Source: Colwellia sp. MB3u-45 (lineage in GTDB: Bacteria; Pseudomonadota; Gammaproteobacteria; Enterobacterales; Alteromonadaceae). From it: 64,000 bases of DNA. The stretch lies in NCBI RefSeq assembly GCF_014077005.1, contig NZ_JACGVC010000053.1, positions 372,001 through 436,000 of the forward strand. Reading direction: 5' to 3'. The notes below the pieces were generated by a model, which saw nothing but the letters and a program-made list of their open reading frames with translations, was not told the DNA's origin and did not search any database. Of the stretch, positions 9,205 to 19,455 are shown in pieces (positions within the stretch are counted from its first letter, which is position 1; the number at the start of each line of letters is the position of its first letter). The position numbers were made by a program, and so were the translations under genes.

Positions 9205-10764
9205 ATGTTAAAATTAGCGCTTATTGCGGTTTATATTGTTTTGGTTTTTTTCTCAACTCATAGCTTTAGTGTTGAAAATACTATTACATTTGATCTTGCC
9301 ACCATTAATAAAACCATTAATGAAGAGTCGATATTTTTATTGCTACCCATTCCAAATCAACGTGTTGCTTTGAACAGTAGCTTTTTTTTAACTGCCAATA
9401 ACCATCCGATTAAAGCTAACTACCAGGTACTTAATACTTGGCCAACCATGAAGAGTGAGCCATTTATTCGCCTGCTGTCGATTGACCTTAGTCGTTTGCA
9501 AGACTTTGCTGAAGCACTGGGGCCTAAAGAACTGACGCCTAAAACACTGACGCTTACTTGGTTGGATTCAGATAAAGCACTTGCTGTTCAGCAAATTAAT
9601 GTTAATCAATCTAATTTAAGCCAGCTTGTTTATCCTTCAACACCATGGTTGGTGCAAAGTATATTACTACACCCGGATAAAGCAATAGACACCAGTTGGT
9701 ACACCGAGCCGCAAAAAAAATACGCCCATTATTTAACCAATCAGGCCTTGTTGAGCAAAAAAGGTTATCCAGCACGCCAAGCAAGCCAATGGTTGTTTGA
9801 CCGTCCGCAAGCCATTTATCAATTATTTTTAATGTCAGGTGAAAACCAATGGTTAACAAAAGCCAATAAACTTGCAGAATTTTATATTAATAATATTGAT
9901 GAAAGTGGCCTATTTGTTCTGAAAAAAAACTTTGACCCTAAATATTTAATGCCGAAAGGTTTGTTGTATCGTTATTTACTTACGGGTGACGTTGAAGCAA
10001 AAAAAACACTTAAGCGAATTTTTGAACGTTCACTAGACTGGGATGAAAGTTATAGTTTAGGGCGTGGTTTTTGGACTGAGCGTAACCAAGCGGCAGCGTT
10101 AAATGTGGCTGTTTCCTATTGGGAGCTAACTCATGATGAGGCAGCCTTAGTCCGCATCAATAACATTATTGATGCGAGCGTTGCCATGACGTTTAATCCT
10201 GACAATAACTGGCCATTAAGAGGTTGTCCGCAGCATGGTTATAAATCACATGAAGGTTGGGGTGATGACACGCCGGCTTGTTCGCCTTGGATGATGGCTT
10301 TATTAGGTGATGCACTATGGCGCTTTTATCAACTAACCGGTGATGTGCGAGCCGCGTCTTTAATTGATGCCTTTGGCGACTTTATTTTGAATTATGGTAT
10401 TTACTATGGTGATGCTAGGGTAAAGAATATTGTGATTGCTAAATACATAGTATCTATAGAAAACCCTGAGCAGGAAGAGTTGAATCAATGGACAGATCCG
10501 CAGCATGCTTGTGATGTTGCCGCTTTATTGGGTAAGTCAGCGTATATAAAGCAAATAACCAAGCAGGATAACTTTATGGTTAAAACCTTGTTTCGTGCTT
10601 TATTAGAGCAATGCTCAGGCGCTTATACAAAATTTAAAAAAGCACAAAAAAGCACACGAGAGAAAAATTACTGGGTGCTGAGGCCGCCGCGACGTTTTGG
10701 TTGGATGTATTCAACTACCAGTGACTTACCTTGGTTAAAGAGCTTGTTGTTAAATACTGACTAA
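9205..10764 (+). CDS. Exported protein, probable (alpha/alpha) barrel carbohydrate-active fold
   Basis: A 519-aa protein from ATG 9205. AAAGG sits 7 nt upstream of this ATG, which favours it over the TTG at 9202. An N-terminal signal peptide is clear (LKLALIAVYIVLVFFSTHSFS). After a beta-rich 130 residues the rest is made of repeated helical pairs with many Trp/Tyr residues (e.g. LDWDESYSLGRGFWTERNQAAALNVAVSYWELT, SPWMMALLGDALWRFYQLTGD). This resembles the six-hairpin barrel of glycoside hydrolases and polysaccharide lyases. Three Cys-containing loops suggest a periplasmic or exported location. It stands between the polysaccharide genes and the exosortase gene, so a role in trimming or degrading the exported polymer is reasonable. 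I do not recognise a named family or a catalytic pair. Confidence 0.55.
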   Translation: MLKLALIAVYIVLVFFSTHSFSVENTITFDLATINKTINEESIFLLLPIPNQRVALNSSFFLTANNHPIKANYQVLNTWPTMKSEPFIRLLSIDLSRLQDFAEALGPKELTPKTLTLTWLDSDKALAVQQINVNQSNLSQLVYPSTPWLVQSILLHPDKAIDTSWYTEPQKKYAHYLTNQALLSKKGYPARQASQWLFDRPQAIYQLFLMSGENQWLTKANKLAEFYINNIDESGLFVLKKNFDPKYLMPKGLLYRYLLTGDVEAKKTLKRIFERSLDWDESYSLGRGFWTERNQAAALNVAVSYWELTHDEAALVRINNIIDASVAMTFNPDNNWPLRGCPQHGYKSHEGWGDDTPACSPWMMALLGDALWRFYQLTGDVRAASLIDAFGDFILNYGIYYGDARVKNIVIAKYIVSIENPEQEELNQWTDPQHACDVAALLGKSAYIKQITKQDNFMVKTLFRALLEQCSGAYTKFKKAQKSTREKNYWVLRPPRRFGWMYSTTSDLPWLKSLLLNTD

Positions 10765-10879
10765 TATTGCAATAGGCTTACGTGACCTGGTCAACTAAAT
10801 GTAGATACCTTAGTTAAGTCGTTTTCTTAATTTCATCATGTTGACCTGGTTAGCTAGCGTGTTAGTTGATGATATTACC

Positions 10880-12265
10880 TTAGAGGTTTTGTAACTCAGC
10901 TTCACAATTGTGTTGCTTGCAAGGTATAAAGGTCCAATGTAATTTTGTTTGATTGATGTTTTTGAATGCCATGGTTAATCGGGCGATTTTGAAGGCGGTA
11001 AGTGACGGAAATTGTTGTTGGTTGATTTCATAACTGACCAGAATTAATGCGCTTTTACCCTCCTTGAAAATGCGGTGTATTTTTATATTTTGATGGTTTT
11101 CTTGCCGAATGCTTTTCCAACCACTAGGTATTAAATTATTTTCATAATAACTGGGTTTACCATCTAAGGCTTCACCATTAAAAACATAAGTAAGCTTAAT
11201 AGTGTTGTCGTTTGAAGGTATATTGTGAGTGACAAAAGAATAAAAATGTATTTTTGGCTGTATTTCAAAAGCAGCATCGCTGGTTAAATTTTCAGTAGCA
11301 GTAGCAGGTACAAGCATTGCGCTAAAAGTGGTTGATGACAAGCCCAACATTAATACCAATACCGTCATAGATGGATAGCTAGGGCTATTTTTGATTTGTG
11401 TTGTATTTGAGGTTGAGGCAATTAAGTCAATGTCAGAAAGCTTGTTACCCCACCAAAAAAGAAAAATCATAAATGGCACATAAAGATACCAGCCAAAAGT
11501 ATTATGATCTTGCATCAAACTACTTTCCATATTGGTATATTCACCAATTAATATTAACGCTGTAATTCTTATCCAGTTAGTCAGTAGTGCCCCAAAAATA
11601 GCGAGGGCAAAAAATCCTAACGCCTTTTTGACATTATTAATATATAGAAAGCTAAATAGTGAACTGATCGCTAATGAAACGATCATGTACCTTAAACCAC
11701 TACAACCATCAGCTATTTCAAAAACACCTGCAGGAATAGTGACAAAGTTACCTTCAACATAAGTCGGCACACTGGTAAAACTCATAAAGTAGGTCACTAG
11801 GCTGACCGATATTTCTTGAAGTATATTGGTCAACATGCCCCAAACTGGCATGATGAAAATTAGAAATATGCTAGGGAAAGCTATATATCTGTTCAATTTG
11901 TAAAGCAGATTAATACTAGTGACTAAAACTGCTAGCAGAGAGCACCAGTAACCTAAACTTATTTGGGCATTGCTCATTATAAATAATGCTAAACAAGAAA
12001 AAATAAATATTACCGTTGCAGGAATGGATAGTTTCTCTCGAAAAGTCAACTTTCCTGCTTTTTGCAATATATAAAACAAATACAGTGAAATAATGGGTAT
12101 TAAGTAAGCATGAGAGTATGTGCCATCATCAAAACTATGTCGCCATAAAGTGACTAAAATAGGTATGTTTAATAAGGCAACGGTGAAAAAAATGAGCAAG
12201 ATACCTAAAAGCGGTGTCTTAAAGAAAATACTAACAATTTCAATGTGTTTGTTAAATTTTATCAT
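10880..12265 (-). CDS. xrtA: Exosortase (XrtA-like) with C-terminal EpsI-like domain
   Basis: A 461-aa polytopic inner-membrane protein that should cleave PEP-CTERM tails and transfer the proteins to an unidentified surface acceptor. About eight helices cover residues 15-272. The conserved exosortase triad is present: Cys188 in EIADGCSGLRYM, Arg233 in LTNWIRITALI and His254 in DHNTFGWY. The N-terminal GTYSHAYLIP loop is also typical. After one more hydrophobic segment (near residue 302) the last 130 residues form an EpsI/DUF3485-like periplasmic domain (WKSIRQENHQNIKIHRI...LILVSYEINQQQFPS). Fusion with EpsI is characteristic of exosortase A. The gene is convergent with the exported barrel protein and divergent from prsT. 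The xrtA symbol is by architecture; exact subfamily needs a profile search. Confidence 0.88.
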   Translation of the reverse strand: MIKFNKHIEIVSIFFKTPLLGILLIFFTVALLNIPILVTLWRHSFDDGTYSHAYLIPIISLYLFYILQKAGKLTFREKLSIPATVIFIFSCLALFIMSNAQISLGYWCSLLAVLVTSINLLYKLNRYIAFPSIFLIFIMPVWGMLTNILQEISVSLVTYFMSFTSVPTYVEGNFVTIPAGVFEIADGCSGLRYMIVSLAISSLFSFLYINNVKKALGFFALAIFGALLTNWIRITALILIGEYTNMESSLMQDHNTFGWYLYVPFMIFLFWWGNKLSDIDLIASTSNTTQIKNSPSYPSMTVLVLMLGLSSTTFSAMLVPATATENLTSDAAFEIQPKIHFYSFVTHNIPSNDNTIKLTYVFNGEALDGKPSYYENNLIPSGWKSIRQENHQNIKIHRIFKEGKSALILVSYEINQQQFPSLTAFKIARLTMAFKNINQTKLHWTFIPCKQHNCEAELQNL

Positions 12266-12589
12266 GTTATTTTATCTATAATATAACGGGAAGAATAAAT
12301 GAAAAGCTTATCTAAAATTAACGCTACTGTTAATTACAATAATAAAATTTATTCAATCGAGTTATTGTTATTGTTGTTGTTATAATTAAGTTAACAAGAT
12401 TTTAATGGTTTGTCTTTATTTAAAGGGTTATAAGCAGCTATATTTACTACAGACAATAAATAATAAGTTATGAGAGCAATATTTATCTAGGTATTAAAGT
12501 TAACTTTGATGAAAATTTAGTCGCAATGCTAGGTTAATTCATTGAGAGCATAGTTAAATATTAAGAATAAAACACAAGGAGTGGATGTT
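12266..12589. other. Divergent promoter region between exosortase and prsT
   Basis: An AT-rich stretch of about 320 bp between two divergent genes. It holds a short run of TTG/TTA triplets near 12362-12382. I looked for a -24/-12 element (GG-N10-GC) on both strands and found none that fits. No gene or RNA is visible. Confidence 0.45.
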
Positions 12590-15349
12590 TTGAAATTCAA
12601 TCAATTAGCAACGTATTTAGGGTTCGCGGTTTTTATATCTGCTTGTGGTGAAAATACAACGTCACAAGAGCATGTTGTCAAGGCGAAGTCTGCGATAGAA
12701 AAAAACGAACTAAGTACAAGTGAAATAGAATTAAAAAATGCTTTAAAAGTTGATGGGGAAAACGCGGAAGCACGCTTTTTATTGGGTCAGTTGTATTTAT
12801 CTCAAGGTAATAGTTTAGTTGCTATTAAAGAGTTAGAGCGAGCGCATTCATTAAACTACGACGCCAATAAAGTTGTACCTTTATTGGCAAGGGCTTATTT
12901 TTTGGCTGAAAATTATGAAGATATTTCAAGCTTATCTGAAGACGGTGAATACTTAGTTATAGAGAGCAAAATTAAGTACTTAGCCTTTAAAATTATTGGC
13001 GCTGTCTTTAGCGAAAAACTTGAGGTAGCTCAAAAAATAACCCTGAAAATAATGTCACTGTCTGAGTCCAACTCCTATACCTTGTTAGCAAATGCTTACG
13101 TTAATTTTGCCGAAAATAATAATGAAGAGGCACTTTCTTTAGTATCAGCAGCTTTACTAGCAGACTCTCAAAATATTGATGCCTTGTTGTTAAAAGGTCA
13201 TATTTCTTTTGCTTTAAATAAATTTGCCAGTGCGACAGAGAATTTCAAGCAATATGAAAAATACCAGCCACAAGTGGGCGTAACTAAATTGTTTATTGCT
13301 CATTCATTATTACGCGATAATAAATATGATGAAGCTGAAAAATATGCCGATGATATTCTTGCCTTTAGCAGTGAACAACCGCTAGCAAATTATGTAAAAG
13401 CTGTGGTTATGTTCGATAAAAAGGACTTTAGACTTGCCAAGTCACATGCCGAAACTGCGCTTAATCAAAACTATAATTTGCCAGTGTTAAAATTAATTGC
13501 TGGCACGAGTGCATTCAATTTAAATAATTATGAAAGCGCTTATCATCACTTAAACGCTATTGTAAAACAAATGCCAGATAACCACTATTCAAGGAAAATA
13601 TTGGCGATAAGTCAGCTTCAGTTGGGGTTAATTGATGATATAAATGAAACACTCATTGGCTTTAACGCTACTACTTCTGAAGAAGTACGTTTTTTATCTA
13701 GTTTGAGCTTTCAACTTGCAGAATTAGGGGCCGTTGACCAAGCTAAGATTTTAGCAAAGCAAGCTAATGAGAGTGCAACCGAGTCGAATGCAGAGCAAAG
13801 TGTTCGTAGCGGTATATTAAAATTAATGACTAATGATCCTTCAGGGGTTGCAGATTTAGAATTAACACTTGAAGCCAATCCAAATTTTGAAGGTGCAGAG
13901 CTTGCGGTTACTTATGCTGCATTTCAAACAGGTGATTATGATAAAGCGCTTAAACTTGCTAAGGCATGGCAAGAAAAACAGCCTGACATAGCGGGTAGCT
14001 ATAATATGCTCGCGGCTATTTATATTGCGCAACAAAAAAATGAGTTCGCTACCCAAGCATTACAAACAAGTTTACTTAAAGAAGCCAATAATCTATTTGC
14101 GCTTACCGAGTTAGCTAAGCTTAATTATACGGAGGGTAATAAAACAGCAGCTGAAAAATTTTCCCTGCGTGCGATTGAACAATATCCAGATAATGCAAAG
14201 GCTTTACGCTATAACTATGCATTAAAACGCGATGAGCAAGCGTTAGCTAAAATTGAGCAGGCTTATAAAAAAAGTAGCGATAATATGGCATTAACTTTGT
14301 TATATATTGACGCGCTTATTAATTCAGGTGATTTGACACAAGCGCTAGTTATTTCCAATGGCATGGAAACTAATATTAAAACACCCAAAAAGGCCTGGTT
14401 ACAACGTATAGCTATTTATAAAAGGCAACAGAATGAGCTGCAATTAATTACCACCATCGAGAAGTGGTTAAAGGCTAACCCTTATCATATAGAGCCTATT
14501 TTAATGGTTTCGGATTATTACGTTAAGCAAAGACAAGTAGACAAAGCACTACATTATCTCGATAAAGCTTTGTTGGATCATCATAAAGAAAGCTTGGTAT
14601 TGAAAATCGTAAAAATGCAATTGTTGTTGGATTATAATAAGCTTTATGAAGCCAAAAAACTCTATCAAGATCAACAGGTTCAGGGTGTTAAGTCTGAGTT
14701 TAAATCAGGTCTAGAAGGGCGTATCGCTTTTCTAGAAAAAGACTTCGTTAAGGCCGCTCAAAAGTTAACGCTTTTTTACCAAGCTTATCCATCACGAAAA
14801 AATGCCTTATTACTTGCCTTGGCGTTTAAAGGTAGCAACCAAGAAGTACGAGCACAAAAGGTTTTGCAGGAATATTTGGCGAAAAATGAGCAAGACGACC
14901 GTATACGAATGATATTGGCTGATAGCTATTTAGCTACGGAGCCTAACAATGCAATTTTAGCTTACGAAAAAATGCTTATTAATGAACCTAGTAATGTCAT
15001 TGTTCTCAATAACCTTTCATGGCTATACTTGGAAAAAGGCGAATTAGAAAAAGCACAATTGCATTCTAAAAAGTCGATTGAAATTGCCCCTGACAATCCA
15101 AATGTTATCGATACAAGAGGCATGGTTCTACTTAAAATAGGGGAAAGGTTAGCCGCATGGAAAGCGTTATCAAAAGCATATAAAATAAGCGATGGGCAGG
15201 ATATGAGTATCGCGCTTAATTATGCAGAGGTATTAATTGCCAATAACCTTAATAAAGAGGCGATAGCACTATTGCAACAATCAGCAACTAATAACAATGA
15301 ACTTAGCCAGCGAAAATCGTCGCTGATGACACTTGCGAAAAAACAGTAG
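12590..15349 (+). CDS. prsT: PrsT-like PEP-CTERM system TPR lipoprotein (copy 1)
   Basis: A 919-aa protein built almost wholly of tetratricopeptide-type helical repeats (e.g. AEARFLLGQLYLSQGNSLVAIKELERA). It begins with a lipoprotein signal peptide ending FISACG, where Cys becomes the lipidated residue. The start is taken as TTG 12590, because the SD AAGGAG (12576-12581) would abut the upstream GTG 12581 but lies about 8 nt from the TTG. Length and architecture match the PrsT family of exosortase loci, thought to act as an envelope scaffold in PEP-CTERM protein handling; its molecular role is not settled. It stands divergent from the exosortase gene and 251 bp before a paralogue. Confidence 0.85.
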   Translation: MKFNQLATYLGFAVFISACGENTTSQEHVVKAKSAIEKNELSTSEIELKNALKVDGENAEARFLLGQLYLSQGNSLVAIKELERAHSLNYDANKVVPLLARAYFLAENYEDISSLSEDGEYLVIESKIKYLAFKIIGAVFSEKLEVAQKITLKIMSLSESNSYTLLANAYVNFAENNNEEALSLVSAALLADSQNIDALLLKGHISFALNKFASATENFKQYEKYQPQVGVTKLFIAHSLLRDNKYDEAEKYADDILAFSSEQPLANYVKAVVMFDKKDFRLAKSHAETALNQNYNLPVLKLIAGTSAFNLNNYESAYHHLNAIVKQMPDNHYSRKILAISQLQLGLIDDINETLIGFNATTSEEVRFLSSLSFQLAELGAVDQAKILAKQANESATESNAEQSVRSGILKLMTNDPSGVADLELTLEANPNFEGAELAVTYAAFQTGDYDKALKLAKAWQEKQPDIAGSYNMLAAIYIAQQKNEFATQALQTSLLKEANNLFALTELAKLNYTEGNKTAAEKFSLRAIEQYPDNAKALRYNYALKRDEQALAKIEQAYKKSSDNMALTLLYIDALINSGDLTQALVISNGMETNIKTPKKAWLQRIAIYKRQQNELQLITTIEKWLKANPYHIEPILMVSDYYVKQRQVDKALHYLDKALLDHHKESLVLKIVKMQLLLDYNKLYEAKKLYQDQQVQGVKSEFKSGLEGRIAFLEKDFVKAAQKLTLFYQAYPSRKNALLLALAFKGSNQEVRAQKVLQEYLAKNEQDDRIRMILADSYLATEPNNAILAYEKMLINEPSNVIVLNNLSWLYLEKGELEKAQLHSKKSIEIAPDNPNVIDTRGMVLLKIGERLAAWKALSKAYKISDGQDMSIALNYAEVLIANNLNKEAIALLQQSATNNNELSQRKSSLMTLAKKQ

Positions 15350-15600
15350 TACTTTGTTTTACATTGACTTTGTATTAACTATTTGTTAACAATTGGAGGT
15401 GGCAGCTTATCTTGTCTATAAACATTTACTTGCTATTGTTTGTTGTCCAAAAGTAGCAAGTAAATAAAATTTCCAATGATGCCTGTCATACTGCTAAGAA
15501 TATGCTTAACTAAATGAATGTCATTAGGCTTTGGACAGCAAGTGCTTTGCTAATATGATAACCACATATGAAGATATTACAAAAAATGGAGTTTCCCCTA

Positions 15601-18390
15601 ATGCCTCGTATAAGTTTAAAACTCATATTCGTATATTTAATAATAATAAATATTATGTCCTGCTCAGATCCGAAAACTGTTGAAGAGTATATGGCAGAAG
15701 CGCAAAGCTATTCTGAAAAAAGGGATTATGCCAGTGCAATAATCGTGTTGAAAAATGCGATTAATCTGGACAGTAATCATCCTCAAACTCGATACCTATT
15801 AGGTGTTTCTTATCTTGATCAAGGTAATTATGTGGGCGCTGAAAAAGAGCTTGAACGTGCATTAGCGCTTAATCCTAATAAACAACAGTTAATGTCAAAA
15901 TTAGTGCAAGTAAAATATAAACTGGGTAAATATGATTACATTTATCAAGTAGCTGAGAATTCTAGTGTATACGAAGACGATGATATGATTGTGATCCTAA
16001 CGTATGCGGGCATTGCTTCTATTAATGAAGGTAAAGATATTCAAGCTAAATTTTATGTAGAAAGTGCATTAGCCATCAGTGATAGTTCAATATATGGACA
16101 AATAGGACGAGCCTATATATCTCATAGTGAGAATGATTTTCAAGAAGGACTTAATACGGTCGAAACACTTCTAGCTACGGCTCCTAATATGGCTGATGCG
16201 ATTATGTTAAAAGGTTATTTATTACAAGCAACCGAACAATTTGAATTAGCAGCGCAAACATTTTCACAATATGCAGTACTTAGGCCTAAAGATGTTCAAG
16301 TACGTTTTTTTATCGCTCAAAACTACATTTACGCACAAAATTTTGATGCCGCTGAATTAGAAGTAGATCGACTCTTAAAAGTGTCGGCTAGCCACCCTTT
16401 AGCTAATCAATTTAAAGCTGAAATAGAGTTTTCCAGGGCAAACTATCAAGCCGCTCAAGAGTACGCCCTAAAGTCACTTATGCAAGGGGAAGGCTTTCAC
16501 ATATCTAAAATTATTGCGGGTGTTAGCAGTTATAAGTTAGGGGATTTAGAACAAGCCTATAATTACTTAAATAGCGTGAAAGCAATGTTACCTGCTCAGC
16601 ATATTGTAAGACAACTGATTATTGAGATACAGCTTAAGCTGGGCTATGAAATTGATGCGGTAGCAGACTTAAGAGCCATGGTGGAGCTAAATACAGCCGA
16701 TCCAGCTTTGCTCACTATGGCTAGTAATGAATTATTGACGTCAGGTAAAAAAGAAGTCGCTGAAGAACTATTGCAATATTCTATTGATTTAGATAGCAAA
16801 AATCCTGAAGAAGTCGCTAAACAAGGTCTCACACAACTTTTCCTTAATAAAACAGAAAAAGGCATAGAAAACTTAGAAAAAGCTTTGAAATTAGACCCCA
16901 ATTTAGAATTTGCCGAACAAAGTCTTGTCATGGGGTATTTAAAGAATAGCCAGTTTACAGAAGCGCTTGTATTTGCTAAGAAGTGGCAGAGTATCGAATC
17001 TAAAAGGGTGCAAGGCTATTTACTCGAAAGTTTAGTATTGGAGCAACAAGGGAATTTGGAAGAGGCCGAAAAACTTTTATATAAAGTAATAGAAATTGAT
17101 GAAAACAATACGGCTGCATTGTTTAGGTTGGCCGTACACTTACATAAAAATGACATGAATAGTGAAGCGTTCAACTATTACACCAAAACGATAAAACTGC
17201 AACCTCAGCATCATAGGGCAATGATCAACTTCACCCGCTTAATTGCGTCTTCAATGACAACTAAGATGGATTTATCAAGTAAAGCAATTCAATTTTATCA
17301 TACTGCACTGGAAGAGAATCCATCAAATAATTACCTGAAATTTGGTTTGGCGTTGATACATAATCAGAATAATACTCCTGAAGAAGCAATCGAATTATTT
17401 AAAGAGATTGAACAAAGCAGAGATCCTATTGTTGGAATTGAACTTGCTTTAGGTGATAGCTACAGACAAATAAAAGACTGGCGCAATGCAGAACGAGCAT
17501 ACCAAACATATAACAAAAATGAAGCTGAAGATTTACAGGTAATACATAAATTATTTTCACTGTATGAGCAAATGGGAGAATTTGATAAAGCCCTTGCGCT
17601 AGTAAAGGAGTCAATTACTTCTCATAAAGACAAACCAGGGTTAGTCTTGCTGAAAGTTTATTATCAATCTCTACTAGGTGAAGAACCAAATTCTCAAGAT
17701 TTAGATGAAATTAAAGCGAATGAAAATATTGCGGATCATTGGTTTGCAGATAAAACATTCGGTCATTTGGCTTATCAGAAAAAAGACTTTGAAGCTTCCA
17801 GCAATTATTATAATGCCGCTTATAATAAGCAACCAAATGAAAAGAACGCAATGTATTGGGCAAAATCGGCAAGCTTGAAAGGTGATAAAGCACAAGCAGT
17901 GGAAATATTAGAAGCGCATGTCGCATCCAACCCGCTGGCGATTAAGGCGAAAATGATGTTGGCAGCCGGCTACATTGTTGCACAAAAACCAGAGAAAGCG
18001 ATGGCTACATATAAAGCGGTTCTCCAAATTGAAAAGAATAATAGTGTCGCGTTAAACAACTTAGCAAACTTGGAGTTACAACAAAATAATACCACAGAGG
18101 CATTAGATTATGCTAAAAAGGCGTTAACAGTTAACCCCAAAAACGCTGATTTTATTGACACCTATGCACAAGCCCTAGTCGCTAATGGACAAATAAAGCA
18201 GGCAATTGAACAATACGATTTAGCGCTATCGTCAAATAGCGACCCTAAAGTTCAAATAATTATTCATAAGGCAGAGGCGTTAATTGCAGACAGTCAAAGT
18301 GAATTAGCCAAATCGTTCCTAACATCGATTAAAACTCAACAGCCTGATGAGCTCGAACAAATTAATAAACTACTAAGTGAAATTAATTAA
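15601..18390 (+). CDS. prsT: PrsT-like PEP-CTERM system TPR lipoprotein (copy 2)
   Basis: A 929-aa TPR protein clearly related to the preceding gene: the opening repeats (SAIIVLKNAINLDSNHPQTRYLLGVSYLDQG) align with those of copy 1, and lengths are nearly equal. A lipoprotein signal peptide ends in IMSCSD. The open frame allows ATG 15568, 15586 or 15601. ATG 15601 is chosen because GGAG (15587-15590) lies at proper distance, the signal peptide starts directly after it, and the upstream ATGs have no SD. It probably anchors in the outer membrane or periplasmic face as a helical solenoid. The gap before it holds no clear terminator, so both copies could share a transcript. Why two copies are kept is unknown. 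Confidence 0.82.
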   Translation: MPRISLKLIFVYLIIINIMSCSDPKTVEEYMAEAQSYSEKRDYASAIIVLKNAINLDSNHPQTRYLLGVSYLDQGNYVGAEKELERALALNPNKQQLMSKLVQVKYKLGKYDYIYQVAENSSVYEDDDMIVILTYAGIASINEGKDIQAKFYVESALAISDSSIYGQIGRAYISHSENDFQEGLNTVETLLATAPNMADAIMLKGYLLQATEQFELAAQTFSQYAVLRPKDVQVRFFIAQNYIYAQNFDAAELEVDRLLKVSASHPLANQFKAEIEFSRANYQAAQEYALKSLMQGEGFHISKIIAGVSSYKLGDLEQAYNYLNSVKAMLPAQHIVRQLIIEIQLKLGYEIDAVADLRAMVELNTADPALLTMASNELLTSGKKEVAEELLQYSIDLDSKNPEEVAKQGLTQLFLNKTEKGIENLEKALKLDPNLEFAEQSLVMGYLKNSQFTEALVFAKKWQSIESKRVQGYLLESLVLEQQGNLEEAEKLLYKVIEIDENNTAALFRLAVHLHKNDMNSEAFNYYTKTIKLQPQHHRAMINFTRLIASSMTTKMDLSSKAIQFYHTALEENPSNNYLKFGLALIHNQNNTPEEAIELFKEIEQSRDPIVGIELALGDSYRQIKDWRNAERAYQTYNKNEAEDLQVIHKLFSLYEQMGEFDKALALVKESITSHKDKPGLVLLKVYYQSLLGEEPNSQDLDEIKANENIADHWFADKTFGHLAYQKKDFEASSNYYNAAYNKQPNEKNAMYWAKSASLKGDKAQAVEILEAHVASNPLAIKAKMMLAAGYIVAQKPEKAMATYKAVLQIEKNNSVALNNLANLELQQNNTTEALDYAKKALTVNPKNADFIDTYAQALVANGQIKQAIEQYDLALSSNSDPKVQIIIHKAEALIADSQSELAKSFLTSIKTQQPDELEQINKLLSEIN

Positions 18391-18444
18391 CTCATCATTG
18401 GCTGCTGTCAGTGGTAATTTGGTACTTAAGTACACAGTAACGCA

Positions 18445-19455
18445 TTTTGTGTAATTGCCAGGTTTAAACAAGCTCTTTCAAACGGTCTTCGAATTGAATC
18501 ATAAATTGATTCAAGGCCGTTTTCCAATTTCTTATTGCCATCGTCTATTTTTTGATGCTTGTTCAATCACTAAATAAAGTAATTTTTTAGCCGATTCATC
18601 ATGCAGAAATAATTTGCGTTTTTTAATGGCCTTACGAATAACACTGTTCAATGATTTAATTGCATTAGTAGTCTATGGCTTTGCGTATATATCACTAGGC
18701 TAGTGATAGCGTGCTGACATTTTGCCAATTATCATGCTATGAGCGCGATATACTTGGGTGTTTACTATCCCTGCGTTGCTCAAGTTTTTCGATCGTCATT
18801 AAGCCTTCTTCTTCGGTTATCTAAATACCGAGTAATTATTTATGGCCGTCAATCTTGACGTTTGAAGTGAGGTCAGCGGTTTTTTTGATAAGCTGTTTAT
18901 CTTGTTTGATTTTAACCACCAAACCGGCCAAATAAACGAGGGATAAACTGAGTCTAAAAGCCTCGCTTGCTATTCTTAACTTGCTCAATAACAGCATTCG
19001 TTAACCGAGAAATAAGCTTTGCTGATACAGCATATCGTACCTTTTTTTAAACGTCGCGAGAATGCCACGTGTCGTCATACCCTTGAAATACAGGTAGACA
19101 ATCATGTCCTCCATCGAGGTAAAGCGGGCTTGATTTTTCTTGACGAGCAGAGGCTCAAAGCTTGCATCTCTATTACGTAGCGCGTCTAAATCGACTGCAC
19201 TATCTTCTGTACGTATAGTTTTAGATGAATAACATTTTTACTGGACTGCTTGACGGGAATAACCAAGGTGCTCGCCTAATTCAGTATTGAGTGTTACCTC
19301 AACGGTCACTTTGGTGAACATTTTACGAAAATCAGTTAAGTCTACTTCACTCTTAATTGATTTGGCGGCTTTCTTCGTAAACGCTACGAGTGCTTTTTTA
19401 TTCATAGTCTGCCTTAAACCCTAATCTAGGTACAAATGACAGGCAGTTACACAGA
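18445..19455 (-). mobile_element. Decayed IS256-family insertion sequence
   Basis: About 1 kb bounded by imperfect terminal inverted repeats. The left end has TTTTGTGTAATTGCCAGGT from 18445. The right end read on the minus strand has AATCTGTGTAACTGCCTGT ending near 19442. The enclosed minus-strand frames are pieces of an IS256-type transposase. The full element would be about 1.3 kb, so there are internal deletions. Outer boundaries are approximate because I could not find a clean 8-9 bp target duplication. Confidence 0.75.
18464..19405 (-). pseudogene. IS256-family transposase remnant
   Basis: Reading from ATG 19405 on the minus strand gives MNKKALVAFTKKAAK and then LTDFRKMFTKVTVEVTLNTELGEHLGY, the usual N-terminal region of IS256-family transposases, ending at an early stop. 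Another piece follows with RNRDASFEPLLVKKNQARF and YLYFKGMTTRGILATF, also characteristic. The C-terminal piece reads AIRNWKTALNQFMIQFED and ends at TAA (18464-18466). Stops and frameshifts separate the pieces, and at 942 bp the remnant is shorter than the normal ~1.2 kb gene. No intact transposase can be made. It sits between prsT copy 2 and the PEP-CTERM genes, so insertion happened inside the exosortase locus. Confidence 0.8.

Noticed and set aside
15400-15415. TGGCAGCTTATCTTGT as a sigma-54 site before prsT copy 2
   Set aside because: The -12 element is shifted by one base and lacks the GC; it does not match the spacing of the two good sites.
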